From JANMJD01 sp963828405 (GTDB lineage: Bacteria > Actinomycetota > Acidimicrobiia > Acidimicrobiales > Ilumatobacteraceae), in the NCBI GenBank assembly GCA_963828405.1, contig CAWHEG010000030.1, forward strand, positions 357,538-421,537: a stretch of 64,000 bases of DNA, in the 5' to 3' direction. The notes beneath the pieces were generated by a model that made no database searches, had not been told where the DNA came from, and was given only the letters and a program-made list of their open reading frames with translations. A program made the translations under genes and the position numbers. Below are positions 52,037-60,788 of this stretch, in pieces. How positions within the stretch are numbered: position 1 is the stretch's first letter; every line of letters begins with the position of its first letter.

Positions 52037-52052
52037 ATACCCCCCAGGGTAT
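52037..52052. promoter_or_regulatory. CsoR/CstR-like operator
   Basis: ATACCC-ccca-GGGTAT, a perfect inverted repeat with 6-bp arms, 15 bp upstream of the 51-codon ORF. The form resembles operators of copper- or persulfide-sensing CsoR-family repressors. No such repressor is encoded nearby. Confidence 0.5.
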
Positions 52053-52289
52053 TAGTGGGGCCGTGAGGCTGCAACGGCCGAAAGTCCTGGATGGCACGCC
52101 ATCCGTCGTTCGACGCGCCGGTGCTCTTGGCTCGGATGGGTGCGAACCGGCGACCGGCTCGCCCGAGGCGTCACCACGCGTGGATCATGCAGCTGGCCTC
52201 GTAGCGCAACGGACCATCGGCCCTGTTGGTCGGGGCGCTGGGGGGTGAAACGTAGAGTTGTAGTACTGCCCTCCCCAGGGAGGATCGTG

Positions 52290-53768
52290 ATGAGGGCAAG
52301 CGATGGTCAGGTCGTCCACAGGTCCGGGCACTGGGTTCGTGCCCGGGTTCGGGGAGCGATCGCGCTGGCTGTGCTCGCGGTGGCGCTCGGGTGGCCGAGC
52401 GCCGGATGTGGCGGCGGCGGCGACGCAACGTCGACGGCCACGACCGACGTCGCGGTGACGACGACGTCGAGCAGCTCGTCGACGGACGCCGCCACCGTGC
52501 CGACCAGCGCGGCGGGCGCCACGACCGCGCCGACCGCCGACGCGAATGAGGTGGTCGTGCTCGGACCTCCCGCCGACGGGCTCGTGCCGGCACGACCGGG
52601 CGCGGAGATCGCCTGGGAGGCGGTCGGCTTCGGCTGGCTGCTGGTCGATCATCCGGGGTGGGGGGTCGAGCGTACCGATCCGCCGCGCCTGGATCGGCGT
52701 GGCCTGTACTTCGTCGGTCCCGACGACCAGGTCTTCGGTGTCTCGGCGTTGCCGACCGACGGCACCGAGCTCATCGAGGTGTCGTCGGACGGGCGACGGG
52801 TGCTGCTCCAGTCGTTCGAGGAGCCACCCGGTGGTGTCTGCGCGAGCGAAGCACCCGTCGACGTCGACCAGTACGGCTACGCGATCGTCGACCTGCCGAC
52901 CACCGAGCGTCGCGCGGTCGTCCCGCCTGTCCGCCAATCGTGCTTCGACCCGCCGATGATCCGGCGAGCCAGCTTCGGGGTCGATGGTCGGAGCGTCTGG
53001 GTGTCGGAGACGTGGTACGGCGATGACCGGCGACAGGTCGTGCGCCATCGCATCAGCCGGGTCGGTGTCGACGACGGCACGTGGACAACCGTGCTGGACG
53101 AGCACGCCGGCACCGTCCCCGCCGACTACGGCTTCGCTCCACCCGGTCGGCTGGAGCCGACGATCATCGAGCTCGGCGACGGTCGACTGGCCACGACGTC
53201 GCTGAGCGGTGTCCGGCTGCGCGATGCGAGCGGAACGCCGCTGCATCCGCTCTCCGTACCGGACGAGCGCTGCTCGCTCGTCGAGGCGTGGAACGAGGGC
53301 CAGCTCGTCGCCCACTGCGCGGCTCCCCAGCCACCGGACCTCGGCTGCTGGACCAACGGGCTGTGGCTCGTCCCGGTCGACGGTTCACCGACGTCGCTGC
53401 TCGCAATCCCCCTCGACGAGAACGGCCAACCGGCCTGCTTCAGCGGCTACCACTGGGCCGACCAGCTCGGCGACGCGATCGCCCTCCAAGCGACGCATGG
53501 TGAGGGCGAGTGCACCGCCAACGTCGAGTTCCTCGGCGGCGACGGGATCCGGCAGTGGGCACCGACCTTCGTCGACTCGTGCGACGAGAAGCTGCTCGGC
53601 GCTCGGAACGATGCCTGGTTGCTGACGGCCCAGGCATACGAACAACCCGACCGGTTCATCGTGGCGGTCGCGCTCGACGGCACCGAGCGGATCGTGCCCG
53701 TTCCGTCGGGGAATGTGGTCGCCATCGGCCGGCTGGTCGGCGGGGACGAACGGATCCCGGCCGGCTGA
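52290..53768 (+). CDS. Secreted lipoprotein with probable beta-propeller
   Basis: A 492-residue exported protein. The signal helix (IALAVLAVALGWPSAGC) ends at a lipobox Cys, followed by a Thr/Ser/Ala linker to about residue 85. The remainder repeats beta-rich segments (LYFVGPDDQVFGVSALP, VSSDGRRVLLQSF, YGYAIVDLP, LWLVPVDGSPTSLLAIP) like a propeller, with several Cys pairs. No enzyme motif is seen. ATG 52290 has GGGAGG upstream. The gene is isolated; the next gene converges on it. Confidence 0.75.
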   Translation: MRASDGQVVHRSGHWVRARVRGAIALAVLAVALGWPSAGCGGGGDATSTATTDVAVTTTSSSSSTDAATVPTSAAGATTAPTADANEVVVLGPPADGLVPARPGAEIAWEAVGFGWLLVDHPGWGVERTDPPRLDRRGLYFVGPDDQVFGVSALPTDGTELIEVSSDGRRVLLQSFEEPPGGVCASEAPVDVDQYGYAIVDLPTTERRAVVPPVRQSCFDPPMIRRASFGVDGRSVWVSETWYGDDRRQVVRHRISRVGVDDGTWTTVLDEHAGTVPADYGFAPPGRLEPTIIELGDGRLATTSLSGVRLRDASGTPLHPLSVPDERCSLVEAWNEGQLVAHCAAPQPPDLGCWTNGLWLVPVDGSPTSLLAIPLDENGQPACFSGYHWADQLGDAIALQATHGEGECTANVEFLGGDGIRQWAPTFVDSCDEKLLGARNDAWLLTAQAYEQPDRFIVAVALDGTERIVPVPSGNVVAIGRLVGGDERIPAG

Positions 53769-53886
53769 CCGCAGTGCGAGGAGAGCGGCCAGTTCGGCGA
53801 CGTTCTCATGGCGCGTCGAGCTCCTCGTACATCATGATGAGTCGCCATCACCGTGCGATGCACGACGAGCAACTCGCACGCTCCGA

Positions 53887-53923
53887 CACCGCCGGTCCGG
53901 GATCGTCGACCGGACCGGCGGTG
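53887..53923. terminator. 14-bp-stem hairpin between convergent genes
   Basis: CACCGCCGGTCCGG (53887-53900) pairs perfectly with 53910-53923 around a 9-nt loop. There is no T-run, as is usual in actinobacterial terminators. It serves both the lipoprotein and the PQQ-propeller gene. Confidence 0.7.
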
Positions 53924-53937
53924 ACATGGCGTTCGTG

Positions 53938-55560
53938 TTACAGCCCGAAGGCGAACAGCTTGTTGTTCGGTGTGCCGGCCCCGAAGTTGGAGTAGCCGGA
54001 ACCCCAGAAGAGCATGCCGTTGGAGATGGCGGCCCCCGACAGACACGATCCGCCACTCGCGAAGCTCCACAACACGGAGCCCGTTGCAGCGTTCAACGCG
54101 TACATGTGGCCCTGCGGTTCGAGCGAGCACGCAAAGACGACGCCATTGGCGGTCGTCGGCGGTCCTGAGGTGTCACCGAAGATCCCCTTGGATGGATCGG
54201 GTGATGATCGCTGCCAGATGACCTGTCCGGTGGCGGCGTCGAGGGCGCTCCACACGCCGGTGTCCGTCGTCGTGCCGTCCGGCAGGGTCCACGGAACGCC
54301 GAGGCTGTTGGCGTTCGCCGTGTACACGCGCGCGCCGTCGACCGCCGAACCCCATTGCAGGCCCCCGCCTGTGCCACCAGGGCCGGCCTCGGTCACCCAC
54401 ACCACCGCGCCCGTGCGAGGATCGAGCGCCCAGTACTGTCCGCTCTTCTGACCTGCGCCGACGAGGTCACGGGGGCGGCCTCGTGCGTCCTTGACCGTGA
54501 ACAATGCCGGCGCCTGTCCGAAGTCGTAGTCGGGACCGGCGGGCTCCGGGCAGTTGGAGCCGTCGCCGATGAACGGGAAGCAACTCGTCGTCCACGCATC
54601 GAATGGAATGGCTCGCGTGCTCCATCGGATCGCTCCGCTGACCAGATCGAGCGCGATGATCGAGTCGAAGTGGTTGTTCGGGGCGAGGCACGCCTCTTGT
54701 GCGGCGGGATCGTCACCGGCGGCTGCCACGCAATCGAGCACGGACTGCGGCACGTTGTAGTTGTTGCCGGTGGCGATGTAGAGCTGACCGCGCTTCACGT
54801 CGATCGCCGGAGAGCTGCCCCAGACGGCGTTGCCGCTGTAGCTGTTCGTCGGGTCCGCCGGGTTGGTGGGCGGTGGCGCCATGTACGTCTTCCACAAGAT
54901 CTGTCCGGTGTCGGCATCGAGCGCCAGCATGCTGCCGCGGAACGAGCAGCAGGGGTATCCCGGGACGAAGCCGGCAAGGGCTTCCTCCTGCGACGCCACG
55001 CCGATGTAGACGCGACCGTCGAACACCGTGGCCGACTGGGTGATGATCGACGCGGGATGCGGATCGGCGACGGTCGTCCACAGGAGCTCGCCGGTGAACT
55101 TGTCGAACGCGAGCACGTTGCCACCCGGCCCGCCGCCGGGAACGAGGATCGAGCCCTGGGTGCCGATGATCACCTTGTCCTCGGTGACTGCGGGGGTTGC
55201 GCGGGCCTTGTCGAACGCGACCCCTGTTGCGGCGGGGATGCTCGCCGTCCACCGCTGTTGCCCGGTTCTCTTGTCGACCGCGTACAGGTTGCCGCTCCAG
55301 TCGGGGAAGTACACCGTGTCTCCGTCGACGGCCGGTGTGGCCGACACGTCTCCGCCGGTCGTGAAGCTCCACTTCACCTCGAGCTCGTCGACGGTGTCGA
55401 TGCTCAGCCGGTGTTCCGATTGCTGGTAGCGGGTGTTCTGGCGGTTCCCGCCCGCCGTGGTCCATTGGCTACCTTCACCGCCGGCGAAGGCGACTCCGCC
55501 GACCATCGAGGTTGCCATGGCGAGTGCGAGGCCGACTCTGGCCTTCCGGTTCCATTTCAT
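53938..55560 (-). CDS. Secreted PQQ-type beta-propeller protein (polyvinyl-alcohol-dehydrogenase-like)
   Basis: A 540-residue exported protein with a cleavable signal peptide (LALAMATSMVGGVAFA). Repeated tryptophan-docking blades follow: GNLYAVDKRTGQQRW, LAFDKFTGELLW, LALDADTGQILWKT, YWALDPRTGAVVW, SALDAATGQVIWQ and YALNAATGSVLWSFASGG. It resembles PQQ-dependent alcohol or PVA dehydrogenases, but no c-type heme motif (CxxCH) is present. It could be an enzyme or a binding scaffold outside the cell. GGAGA precedes the ATG at 55560. Confidence 0.88.
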   Translation of the reverse strand: MKWNRKARVGLALAMATSMVGGVAFAGGEGSQWTTAGGNRQNTRYQQSEHRLSIDTVDELEVKWSFTTGGDVSATPAVDGDTVYFPDWSGNLYAVDKRTGQQRWTASIPAATGVAFDKARATPAVTEDKVIIGTQGSILVPGGGPGGNVLAFDKFTGELLWTTVADPHPASIITQSATVFDGRVYIGVASQEEALAGFVPGYPCCSFRGSMLALDADTGQILWKTYMAPPPTNPADPTNSYSGNAVWGSSPAIDVKRGQLYIATGNNYNVPQSVLDCVAAAGDDPAAQEACLAPNNHFDSIIALDLVSGAIRWSTRAIPFDAWTTSCFPFIGDGSNCPEPAGPDYDFGQAPALFTVKDARGRPRDLVGAGQKSGQYWALDPRTGAVVWVTEAGPGGTGGGLQWGSAVDGARVYTANANSLGVPWTLPDGTTTDTGVWSALDAATGQVIWQRSSPDPSKGIFGDTSGPPTTANGVVFACSLEPQGHMYALNAATGSVLWSFASGGSCLSGAAISNGMLFWGSGYSNFGAGTPNNKLFAFGL

Positions 55561-56001
55561 GTGGTCTCCAATCAGATTCTCTCGTCGGGTCAATCGGACG
55601 GACCACCCAGTGCTCACCGCAGATCGCCACTCGGTACGCCTCGAAGGTCCCGCAATCGGACGCGGTACTTCTCAACCAGAGCGGGACATCACAGCGAACG
55701 ACATCGCCAACACGACCCCGCCGCTCGCGCACAATCACGCCCGCACTCGTCAGGTAGACACACTTCGGATGTCGTGTCAAGACCTCACTCACGATGCAAG
55801 TGCACCATCATGCCGAACTCCCTCGACGTGCCGATGTAGGTCGGTGACGTCATGCGCAGACGATGCGCCGTCATGAATGTCCGCCCTCCTCGTGGGAGTG
55901 GCCGGCGCCCGGATGCAACACGGCGTCGGCACAGGCTGGAACTGGGTCGAGTACGACGCCCGGGGCGGGACTTCGCCAGTCGTGGCCGGCGGATCACCGA
56001 G
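55561..56001. other. Gene-poor stretch left of the IS21 element
   Basis: This 441-bp stretch contains the promoter side of the PQQ-propeller gene and no gene I recognise. A short open frame from ATG 55878 (MSALLVGVAGARMQHGVGTG) runs into the IS21 target site, so a small gene may have been interrupted there, but it has no family resemblance. Confidence 0.5.
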
Positions 56002-56006
56002 CAGGT
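56002..56006. repeat. IS21 target-site duplication CAGGT, left copy
   Basis: It matches 60,236-60,240 directly after the right end of the element. Confidence 0.8.
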
Positions 56007-56150
56007 TGGCGCGTAGCGCCTTCGGGTACCGGTAGTCCACCGATTTGGTACCGGTGTTCTGGCTAGTTGGTACTGGTGGGGTTGCTCTGCTCGTCTGAGT
56101 CGGATGGTGACACGTTGGGTGTCGCCACGTCTGAGTCGGAAGGTGGCGGC

Positions 56151-57716
56151 ATGGCCAACTATCGGACAATCCTGGAGCTGGTGCTCGCGGGTCGCGGTTA
56201 CAACGAGATCGTCGAGACCGTGGGGTGTTCGCGGCGCGACGTATCGCGGGTGAGTCAAGCGATCAGGGTGCACGGGGTGAGGTCGGCTGGGGAGGTGGCC
56301 GATGCTGATCTGGCGGGGTGGTTCCCTGATGGGCGTCGGCGGGTGTCGGACGAGTACGACCAGCCCGACCTCGGGCGGGTGCTCGCGTCGATGAAACAGA
56401 ACCGGCACTTCACGTTGCTGCAGGCGTGGCGCCGCTACGCCGACAGCAAGGGCGGCGGGAAGAAGTACGGGTACTCGCAGTTCTGTGCTCTGTTCGCCAA
56501 CTACGTCAGAATCCACGACCTGGTTGCGACGCTTCATCATGAGCCGGGTCGGGCGATGCTGGTGGACTGGGCCGGCGACACCATCGATGTCGTTGACGCG
56601 GTGACCGGGGAGATCATCAAGGCGGTGTTGTTCGTCGCGGTGCTGCCGTTCTCGGGTGCGTTGTTCTGTCGGGCGTACGAGAACATGCGCAGCGAGGCGT
56701 GGTTGGACGCGCACGTGCGTGCGTTCTCGTTCTATGGCGGGGTGGCCCAGATCGTCGTGCCGGACAACCCGATGACCTCGACGCATCAGCGGCACAAGGG
56801 CGATGCGGAGCGGGTCGTGAACGCGAGGTATCAGCAGCTGGCCGATCACTACGGCACCGCGATCGTGCCGGCCCGGGCACGCAAGCCGCGGGACAAGGCC
56901 GCAGTCGAGAACGCTGTGAACGTCGTGAACAAGCGGGTCATCGGCTACCTCGAAGACGACTGTTTCACGACGCTGGCCGAGTTGAACGAGGCGATCGCCG
57001 AGCGGGTACACGAAATCAACCGGGACATTCGCCGCGCGGATGGCACGACCCGGTGGGAACGGTTCGATGTCGAAGAGGCGCACCTGCTGGGGCTGCTGCC
57101 CGACACCCCGTTTGAGCAAGCCCAATGGAAGGAACTCAAGGCCGGTCGGAACTATCACGTCACCGTCGACTCGCAGCGCTACTCGGTGCCGTACAGGTTG
57201 GCGGGACGGCTGCTGCGGGTGCGGCTCACTTCGACGCGGGTGACGGTGTTCGACGGGCACGACATCATCTGCGAGCACCCGCGGCGCAACGGCCGCAAGG
57301 GCCAGTACTCGACCCTGCCCGAACACGTCCCGCCCCAGCACCGCAACATCGACGGGCTGTGGTCCAAGCGATGGTTCACCGACCGGGCGCGCAGCTTCGG
57401 GCCAGCGACCGTGCAAGTGATCGAGCAGATCCTCGACCGTCACGCGATCGAGGCGCAGGGCTATCTCGACTGTCAGAACATCTTGAACGGGCTCGGCAAA
57501 CGCAACCGAGAGCGTCTGGAAGCCGCGTGCCAGGAACTCCTGAACCGGCACGGGCAAGCGACCTACACGACACTCAAACGTCTCATGGCCGGCATCGACA
57601 GCGACACCAAGAAACCAAGGCCGACGACGCCGGCCGCGTCGACCAGGAAACGTCACGGTGATGCGACTCTCGGGCCGGACGAGTTGAGTCCCAGGGCGTG
57701 GTGTATGGCGGGGTGA
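56151..57716 (+). CDS. istA: IS21 transposase IstA, C-terminus replaced by IS256 insertion
   Basis: A 521-residue product. It has an N-terminal HTH (ILELVLAGRGYNEIVETVGCSRRDVSRV) and a DDE catalytic core: D in MLVDWAGDTIDV, D in VVPDNPM, E in KAAVENAVN. The last 12 or so residues after GPD come from the inserted IS256 end. Before insertion the frame continued GPDVFVRDVSHYAASIEEDGQ and its TGA overlapped the istB GTG. The catalytic domain is complete, so activity may survive, but coupling to istB is lost. Confidence 0.92.
   Translation: MANYRTILELVLAGRGYNEIVETVGCSRRDVSRVSQAIRVHGVRSAGEVADADLAGWFPDGRRRVSDEYDQPDLGRVLASMKQNRHFTLLQAWRRYADSKGGGKKYGYSQFCALFANYVRIHDLVATLHHEPGRAMLVDWAGDTIDVVDAVTGEIIKAVLFVAVLPFSGALFCRAYENMRSEAWLDAHVRAFSFYGGVAQIVVPDNPMTSTHQRHKGDAERVVNARYQQLADHYGTAIVPARARKPRDKAAVENAVNVVNKRVIGYLEDDCFTTLAELNEAIAERVHEINRDIRRADGTTRWERFDVEEAHLLGLLPDTPFEQAQWKELKAGRNYHVTVDSQRYSVPYRLAGRLLRVRLTSTRVTVFDGHDIICEHPRRNGRKGQYSTLPEHVPPQHRNIDGLWSKRWFTDRARSFGPATVQVIEQILDRHAIEAQGYLDCQNILNGLGKRNRERLEAACQELLNRHGQATYTTLKRLMAGIDSDTKKPRPTTPAASTRKRHGDATLGPDELSPRAWCMAG
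57674..57681. repeat. IS256 target-site duplication GCCGGACG, left copy
   Basis: It is identical to 59,289-59,296; the 8-bp length is typical of IS256-family insertions. Confidence 0.9.
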
Positions 57717-57795
57717 GCGGGCCGGGGGTCCGCGTGGGGTGACTGTCATCGGGTCAGTCTTCTTGGAAGTTCCACCTACCTTGAAGGAGACCACG

Positions 57796-59064
57796 ATGAC
57801 AGTCCCAGCAATCCTGGACGCGGCCGGTTGGCTGCGCAACCATCTCGACGACGACGTCGACGGCGGGGGTGATCTGGTGCGGGTAATGCTGAAGTCGTTC
57901 GCCGAAGTGTTGATGTCGGCCGAAGCCTCCGCGCAGTGCGAGGCCGCGTATCGGGAACGGACCGACGAACGGACGAACTCCCGCAACGGGTATCGGGCCC
58001 GGGGTTGGGACACCCGTGCGGGCACGATCGATCTGCAGATCCCCAAGCTCCGCGAAGGCACCTATTTCCCGGCGTGGTTGTTGACGTCACGCCGGCGGGC
58101 CGAGCAGGCGTTGACCGCGGTGATCTGTCAGGCATACGTCGAGGGTGTGTCGACCCGCCGGGTTGATGATCTGGTCAAGGCGATGGGGTTGGAAGGGATC
58201 TCCAAGAGCGAAGTCTCCCGGATCACGCTCGAGTTGGACCAGCGGGTCCGCGAGTTCCGCGAACGCCCGTTGACCGCCGGCCCGTACCGGTATTTGTGGA
58301 TCGACGCGCTCACCCAGAAGGTCCGTGAGGGTGGCCGGGTCGTGAACGTCTCGGCGGTGATCGCCACTGCCGTCACCGCCGAGGGCCAGCGGGAGATCAT
58401 CGGGTTCGATGTGATCACGACCGAGACCACCGACGGGTGGACCGAGTTCCTCCGCAGCCTCGTCACTCGCGGCCTTACTGGTGTTGAGCTGGTCATTTCT
58501 GACGCGCACGGCGGGATCAAAGCCGCGATCGCCGGGGTCCTGAGCGGCGCCAGTTGGCAGAGGTGCCGGACTCACTTCATGGCGAACATGGCGTCACGGA
58601 CCCCGAAAGCGTCGTGGCCGATGATCGCCACCTTGGTCAGATCGGTGTTCGAGCAACCCGACCGGGACGCCACCTGGAACCAGCTCGGCGAGGTCGTCGA
58701 CCGTCTCACCCAAGCCGGGTTCGCCAACCAGGCCGTCATGCTCCTCGACGCCGCCGACGACATCTTGGCGTTCTCCGCGTTCCCGGTCGAGCACTGGCCC
58801 AAGATCCGCTCGAACAACCCCCAAGAACGCTTGAACAAAGAGATCCGCCGCCGCACCGATGTCGTGGGGATCTTCCCGAACCGGGCCGCGGTGATCCGCC
58901 TCGTCGGAGCGCTCCTCGCCGAGCAAACCGACGAATGGGTCACCACCAAGCGCTACATGAGCATCGAATCGCTCCGCTCACCGCGTTGCGATCAGCCCTC
59001 AGACGCCGACCCCCGCCCGGCGATCGACGCCGCGGCCGGCACCGGCGAACGCTTCGAGTTCTAA
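57796..59064 (+). CDS. IS256-family (Mutator-type) transposase
   Basis: A 422-residue DDE transposase. Catalytic acids appear in YLWIDALTQKVREGG (first Asp), LVISDAHGGIKAAIA (second Asp) and ERLNKEIRRRTDVVGIFPN (Glu). It also has the conserved C-x2-H-like SWQRCRTHFMANM segment. GAAGGAGA precedes ATG 57796. It is intact and full-length for the family, so the element may still be mobile. Confidence 0.95.
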   Translation: MTVPAILDAAGWLRNHLDDDVDGGGDLVRVMLKSFAEVLMSAEASAQCEAAYRERTDERTNSRNGYRARGWDTRAGTIDLQIPKLREGTYFPAWLLTSRRRAEQALTAVICQAYVEGVSTRRVDDLVKAMGLEGISKSEVSRITLELDQRVREFRERPLTAGPYRYLWIDALTQKVREGGRVVNVSAVIATAVTAEGQREIIGFDVITTETTDGWTEFLRSLVTRGLTGVELVISDAHGGIKAAIAGVLSGASWQRCRTHFMANMASRTPKASWPMIATLVRSVFEQPDRDATWNQLGEVVDRLTQAGFANQAVMLLDAADDILAFSAFPVEHWPKIRSNNPQERLNKEIRRRTDVVGIFPNRAAVIRLVGALLAEQTDEWVTTKRYMSIESLRSPRCDQPSDADPRPAIDAAAGTGERFEF

Positions 59065-59105
59065 CCCCCCGCCGGGCCCCTCACCGGACCCGACAACCAA
59101 CATTC

Positions 59106-59139
59106 GGTGATCAACCGCGCCCCGGCGCGGCCGATCACC
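59106..59139. terminator. Hairpin downstream of the IS256 transposase
   Basis: Nested inverted repeats GGTGATC/GATCACC and CCGCGCC/GGCGCGG form a compact hairpin 41 bp after the stop. Confidence 0.55.
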
Positions 59140-59288
59140 CCTGCCCGCAAACACCACCATAAACAGTCCTTGACCAGCACAAACACACCCACTACAATGA
59201 CCACCGTCAGCTACGGAACTCGCTGACACGACTGACGAGAAGACGTCACCAACACGACGCCTCATACACCATCTCGCGGGACTCAACC

Positions 59289-59296
59289 GCCGGACG
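59289..59296. repeat. IS256 target-site duplication GCCGGACG, right copy
   Basis: Joining this copy to the left flank restores the istA reading frame exactly. Confidence 0.9.
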
Positions 59297-59348
59297 TGTT
59301 CGTCCGCGATGTCTCGCACTACGCCGCCTCCATCGAGGAGGACGGCCA

Positions 59349-60119
59349 GTGACGTTCACAAGCATCGACTACGACAAGTTCCGTGCCCTGCGAGTCACCC
59401 ACGTCGCGACCCGGTTCGAAGAGCTCATCGCCGATGAGGCCAACGACACGCTCACCCCCGAGCAGTTGTTCCTGACCGCGGTCGACGACGCCCTGGAACA
59501 GCGCCGCATCCACACAGTCGACAAGCTCATCCGCCAGGCCGCACTGCCGATCCCTGGCGCCTCTATCGGCGAGATCGACTACCGCGACGGGCGCGGCATC
59601 ACCCCGGTGCGAATGCGACGCTACGCCGCGCACGACTGGCGGGCAGACCCCATGAACCTGCTCATCATCTCACCCACCGGAGGCGGCAAAACGTACCTGG
59701 CGTGCGCGCTCGGGATCAGTGCCTGCCACAACGGCCACGCCGTCACCTACGCCCGGATGGACGACCTCGCCCGACGACTCGTGATCGCCCGCAGCGACAG
59801 CATCGGACACCAACAACTGTTGAACGAACTCTCCGAGACGGACCTGCTGATCATCGATGACTTCCTCACCGTCGGCATCGACTCAGACGCCGCCAGCGAC
59901 CTGTTCGCGATCCTCGCCAACCGAGAACACCGGCTCCCCACGATCATCGCCTCCCAGACCGGCCCCGCCCACTGGGTCGGCGAGCTCCCCGACCGCGTCG
60001 CCGCCGATTCCACCGTGAACCGGCTCGCCAACCACGCCCGAACCATCAACCTCGGCCAGATCGACATGCGCAGACTCCGCCACGACAACACCCGAGCGAG
60101 CAACGACTACTGGGAGTAA
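59349..60119 (+). CDS. istB: IS21 helper ATPase IstB
   Basis: A 256-residue AAA+ ATPase with Walker A SPTGGGKTY and Walker B DLLIIDDF. The N-terminal domain is helical, and the ISQTG-like sensor appears as IASQTGPAHW. IstB oligomerises on DNA and activates IstA. GTG 59349 overlaps the original istA stop (GTGA). After the IS256 insertion it is separated from the bulk of istA by 1.6 kb and may depend on read-through from IS256. Confidence 0.93.
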   Translation: MTFTSIDYDKFRALRVTHVATRFEELIADEANDTLTPEQLFLTAVDDALEQRRIHTVDKLIRQAALPIPGASIGEIDYRDGRGITPVRMRRYAAHDWRADPMNLLIISPTGGGKTYLACALGISACHNGHAVTYARMDDLARRLVIARSDSIGHQQLLNELSETDLLIIDDFLTVGIDSDAASDLFAILANREHRLPTIIASQTGPAHWVGELPDRVAADSTVNRLANHARTINLGQIDMRRLRHDNTRASNDYWE

Positions 60120-60133
60120 CACCACAACACGTG

Positions 60134-60169
60134 CCGGCTCTCGGCTCACAAGCACGAACCGAGAGCCGG
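60134..60169. terminator. Hairpin after istB
   Basis: CCGGCTCTCGG pairs with CCGAGAGCCGG around a 14-nt loop, just inside the right end of IS21. Confidence 0.6.
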
Positions 60170-60235
60170 TACCACCTCCCCAGAACGCAAGTACCAGATC
60201 GGTGGACTACCGGTACCAGATGCCGCTACGTGCCA

Positions 60236-60240
60236 CAGGT
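60236..60240. repeat. IS21 target-site duplication CAGGT, right copy
   Basis: It immediately follows the right terminal inverted repeat. Confidence 0.8.
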
Positions 60241-60269
60241 GCCGTTTTTGTGACGCCTGTGGTCAGAGC

Positions 60270-60279
60270 TTCCACGGAA
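60270..60279. promoter_or_regulatory. MarR operator, distal: TTCCacGGAA
   Basis: Same TTCC-N2-GGAA form as the copy 36 bp downstream; it lies in the -35 region of the MarR gene. Confidence 0.6.
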
Positions 60280-60305
60280 TGTAACTCGGATGGATCTAGG
60301 ATGTA

Positions 60306-60315
60306 TTCCATGGAA
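60306..60315. promoter_or_regulatory. MarR operator, start-overlapping: TTCCATGGAA
   Basis: A perfect 10-bp palindrome spanning the MarR start codon. TAGGAT at 60297-60302 is the -10 element, 7 nt before ATG 60310, so bound repressor would block initiation. Confidence 0.65.
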
Positions 60316-60786
60316 CGGACATCTGTCAAGAGTGTCCAGCGTGATCCGGATCTGGGGACGTTGTTCAGTGATCTGATCCGCCTCGAGACCGAACTGTGGG
60401 ACCTGGTCGATGCTCGACTTCGCCGCGACCACGATCTGGCGTTGTCGTGGTTCGAACCGATGCAAGTGATCGACCGCACGCCAGGCTGTCGGGTGATCGA
60501 CATCGCCGAGGCGTTGTCGATCACGATCGGGGGGACCAGCAAACTCGTCGACCGGATCGAGAACGCCGGCTGGTGCCGACGTTCACCGAACCCCGACGAC
60601 GGCCGCTCATCGACGATCGAGCTGACCCGTGCCGGGCGACGACTACTCACCGCGGCGCGGCGCACGTTCACCGACGAGGTCCGCATCCGGCTCGGTGCGG
60701 CGTTGTCGACGAGCGAGCTGCAACGCTTCGCCGTGACGGTCCACAAGCTGCGCTCCTCCATCCACGAGCACCGAGAAAGCCCCTGA
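60310..60786 (+). CDS. MarR-family regulator
   Basis: A 158-residue winged-helix regulator: DIAEALSITIGGTSKLVDRIENAGWCRRSPNPDDGRSSTIELTRAGRRLL is the recognition helix plus wing of MarR proteins. The start is ATG 60310, set by TAGGAT and 7 nt, so it is probably leaderless. Two TTCC-N2-GGAA palindromes in its promoter suggest autoregulation. It lies 2 bp before an MDR oxidoreductase, its likely co-regulated gene. The single Cys in GWCRRS could be redox-responsive. Confidence 0.92.
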   Translation: MERTSVKSVQRDPDLGTLFSDLIRLETELWDLVDARLRRDHDLALSWFEPMQVIDRTPGCRVIDIAEALSITIGGTSKLVDRIENAGWCRRSPNPDDGRSSTIELTRAGRRLLTAARRTFTDEVRIRLGAALSTSELQRFAVTVHKLRSSIHEHRESP

Positions 60787-60788
60787 CG

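Larger units (their letters stand above)
57682..59288 (+). mobile_element. IS256-family insertion sequence nested in IS21
   Basis: The element is 1607 bp. The ends share GTTGAGTCCC, six variable bases, then TGGTGTATG as inverted repeats. Flanked by 8-bp direct repeats, it carries one intact transposase and inserted near the 3' end of istA. Confidence 0.93.
56007..60235 (+). mobile_element. IS21-family insertion sequence, interrupted by an IS256-family element
   Basis: The terminal inverted repeats share TGGC(G/A)CGTAGCG at the tips and, further in, GGTACCGGTAGTCCACCGAT; the left copy starts at 56007 and the right copy ends at 60235. A 5-bp duplication CAGGT flanks the element. It carries istA and istB in the usual order. 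Removing the IS256 copy and one of its 8-bp duplicates leaves about 2.6 kb, normal for IS21. Confidence 0.88.

Noticed and set aside
52195..52262. tRNA-like segment (cgtagcgcaacgg)
   Set aside because: No cloverleaf: acceptor ends do not pair and there is no T-loop consensus.
53887..53923. Long perfect hairpin considered as a mobile-element end or attenuator
   Set aside because: It lies between convergent stops with no second copy nearby; a shared terminator is simpler.
55785..58061. 758-codon open frame on the minus strand across istA and the IS256 end
   Set aside because: It spans two unrelated insertion elements and has no domain; it is antisense shadow of the transposases.
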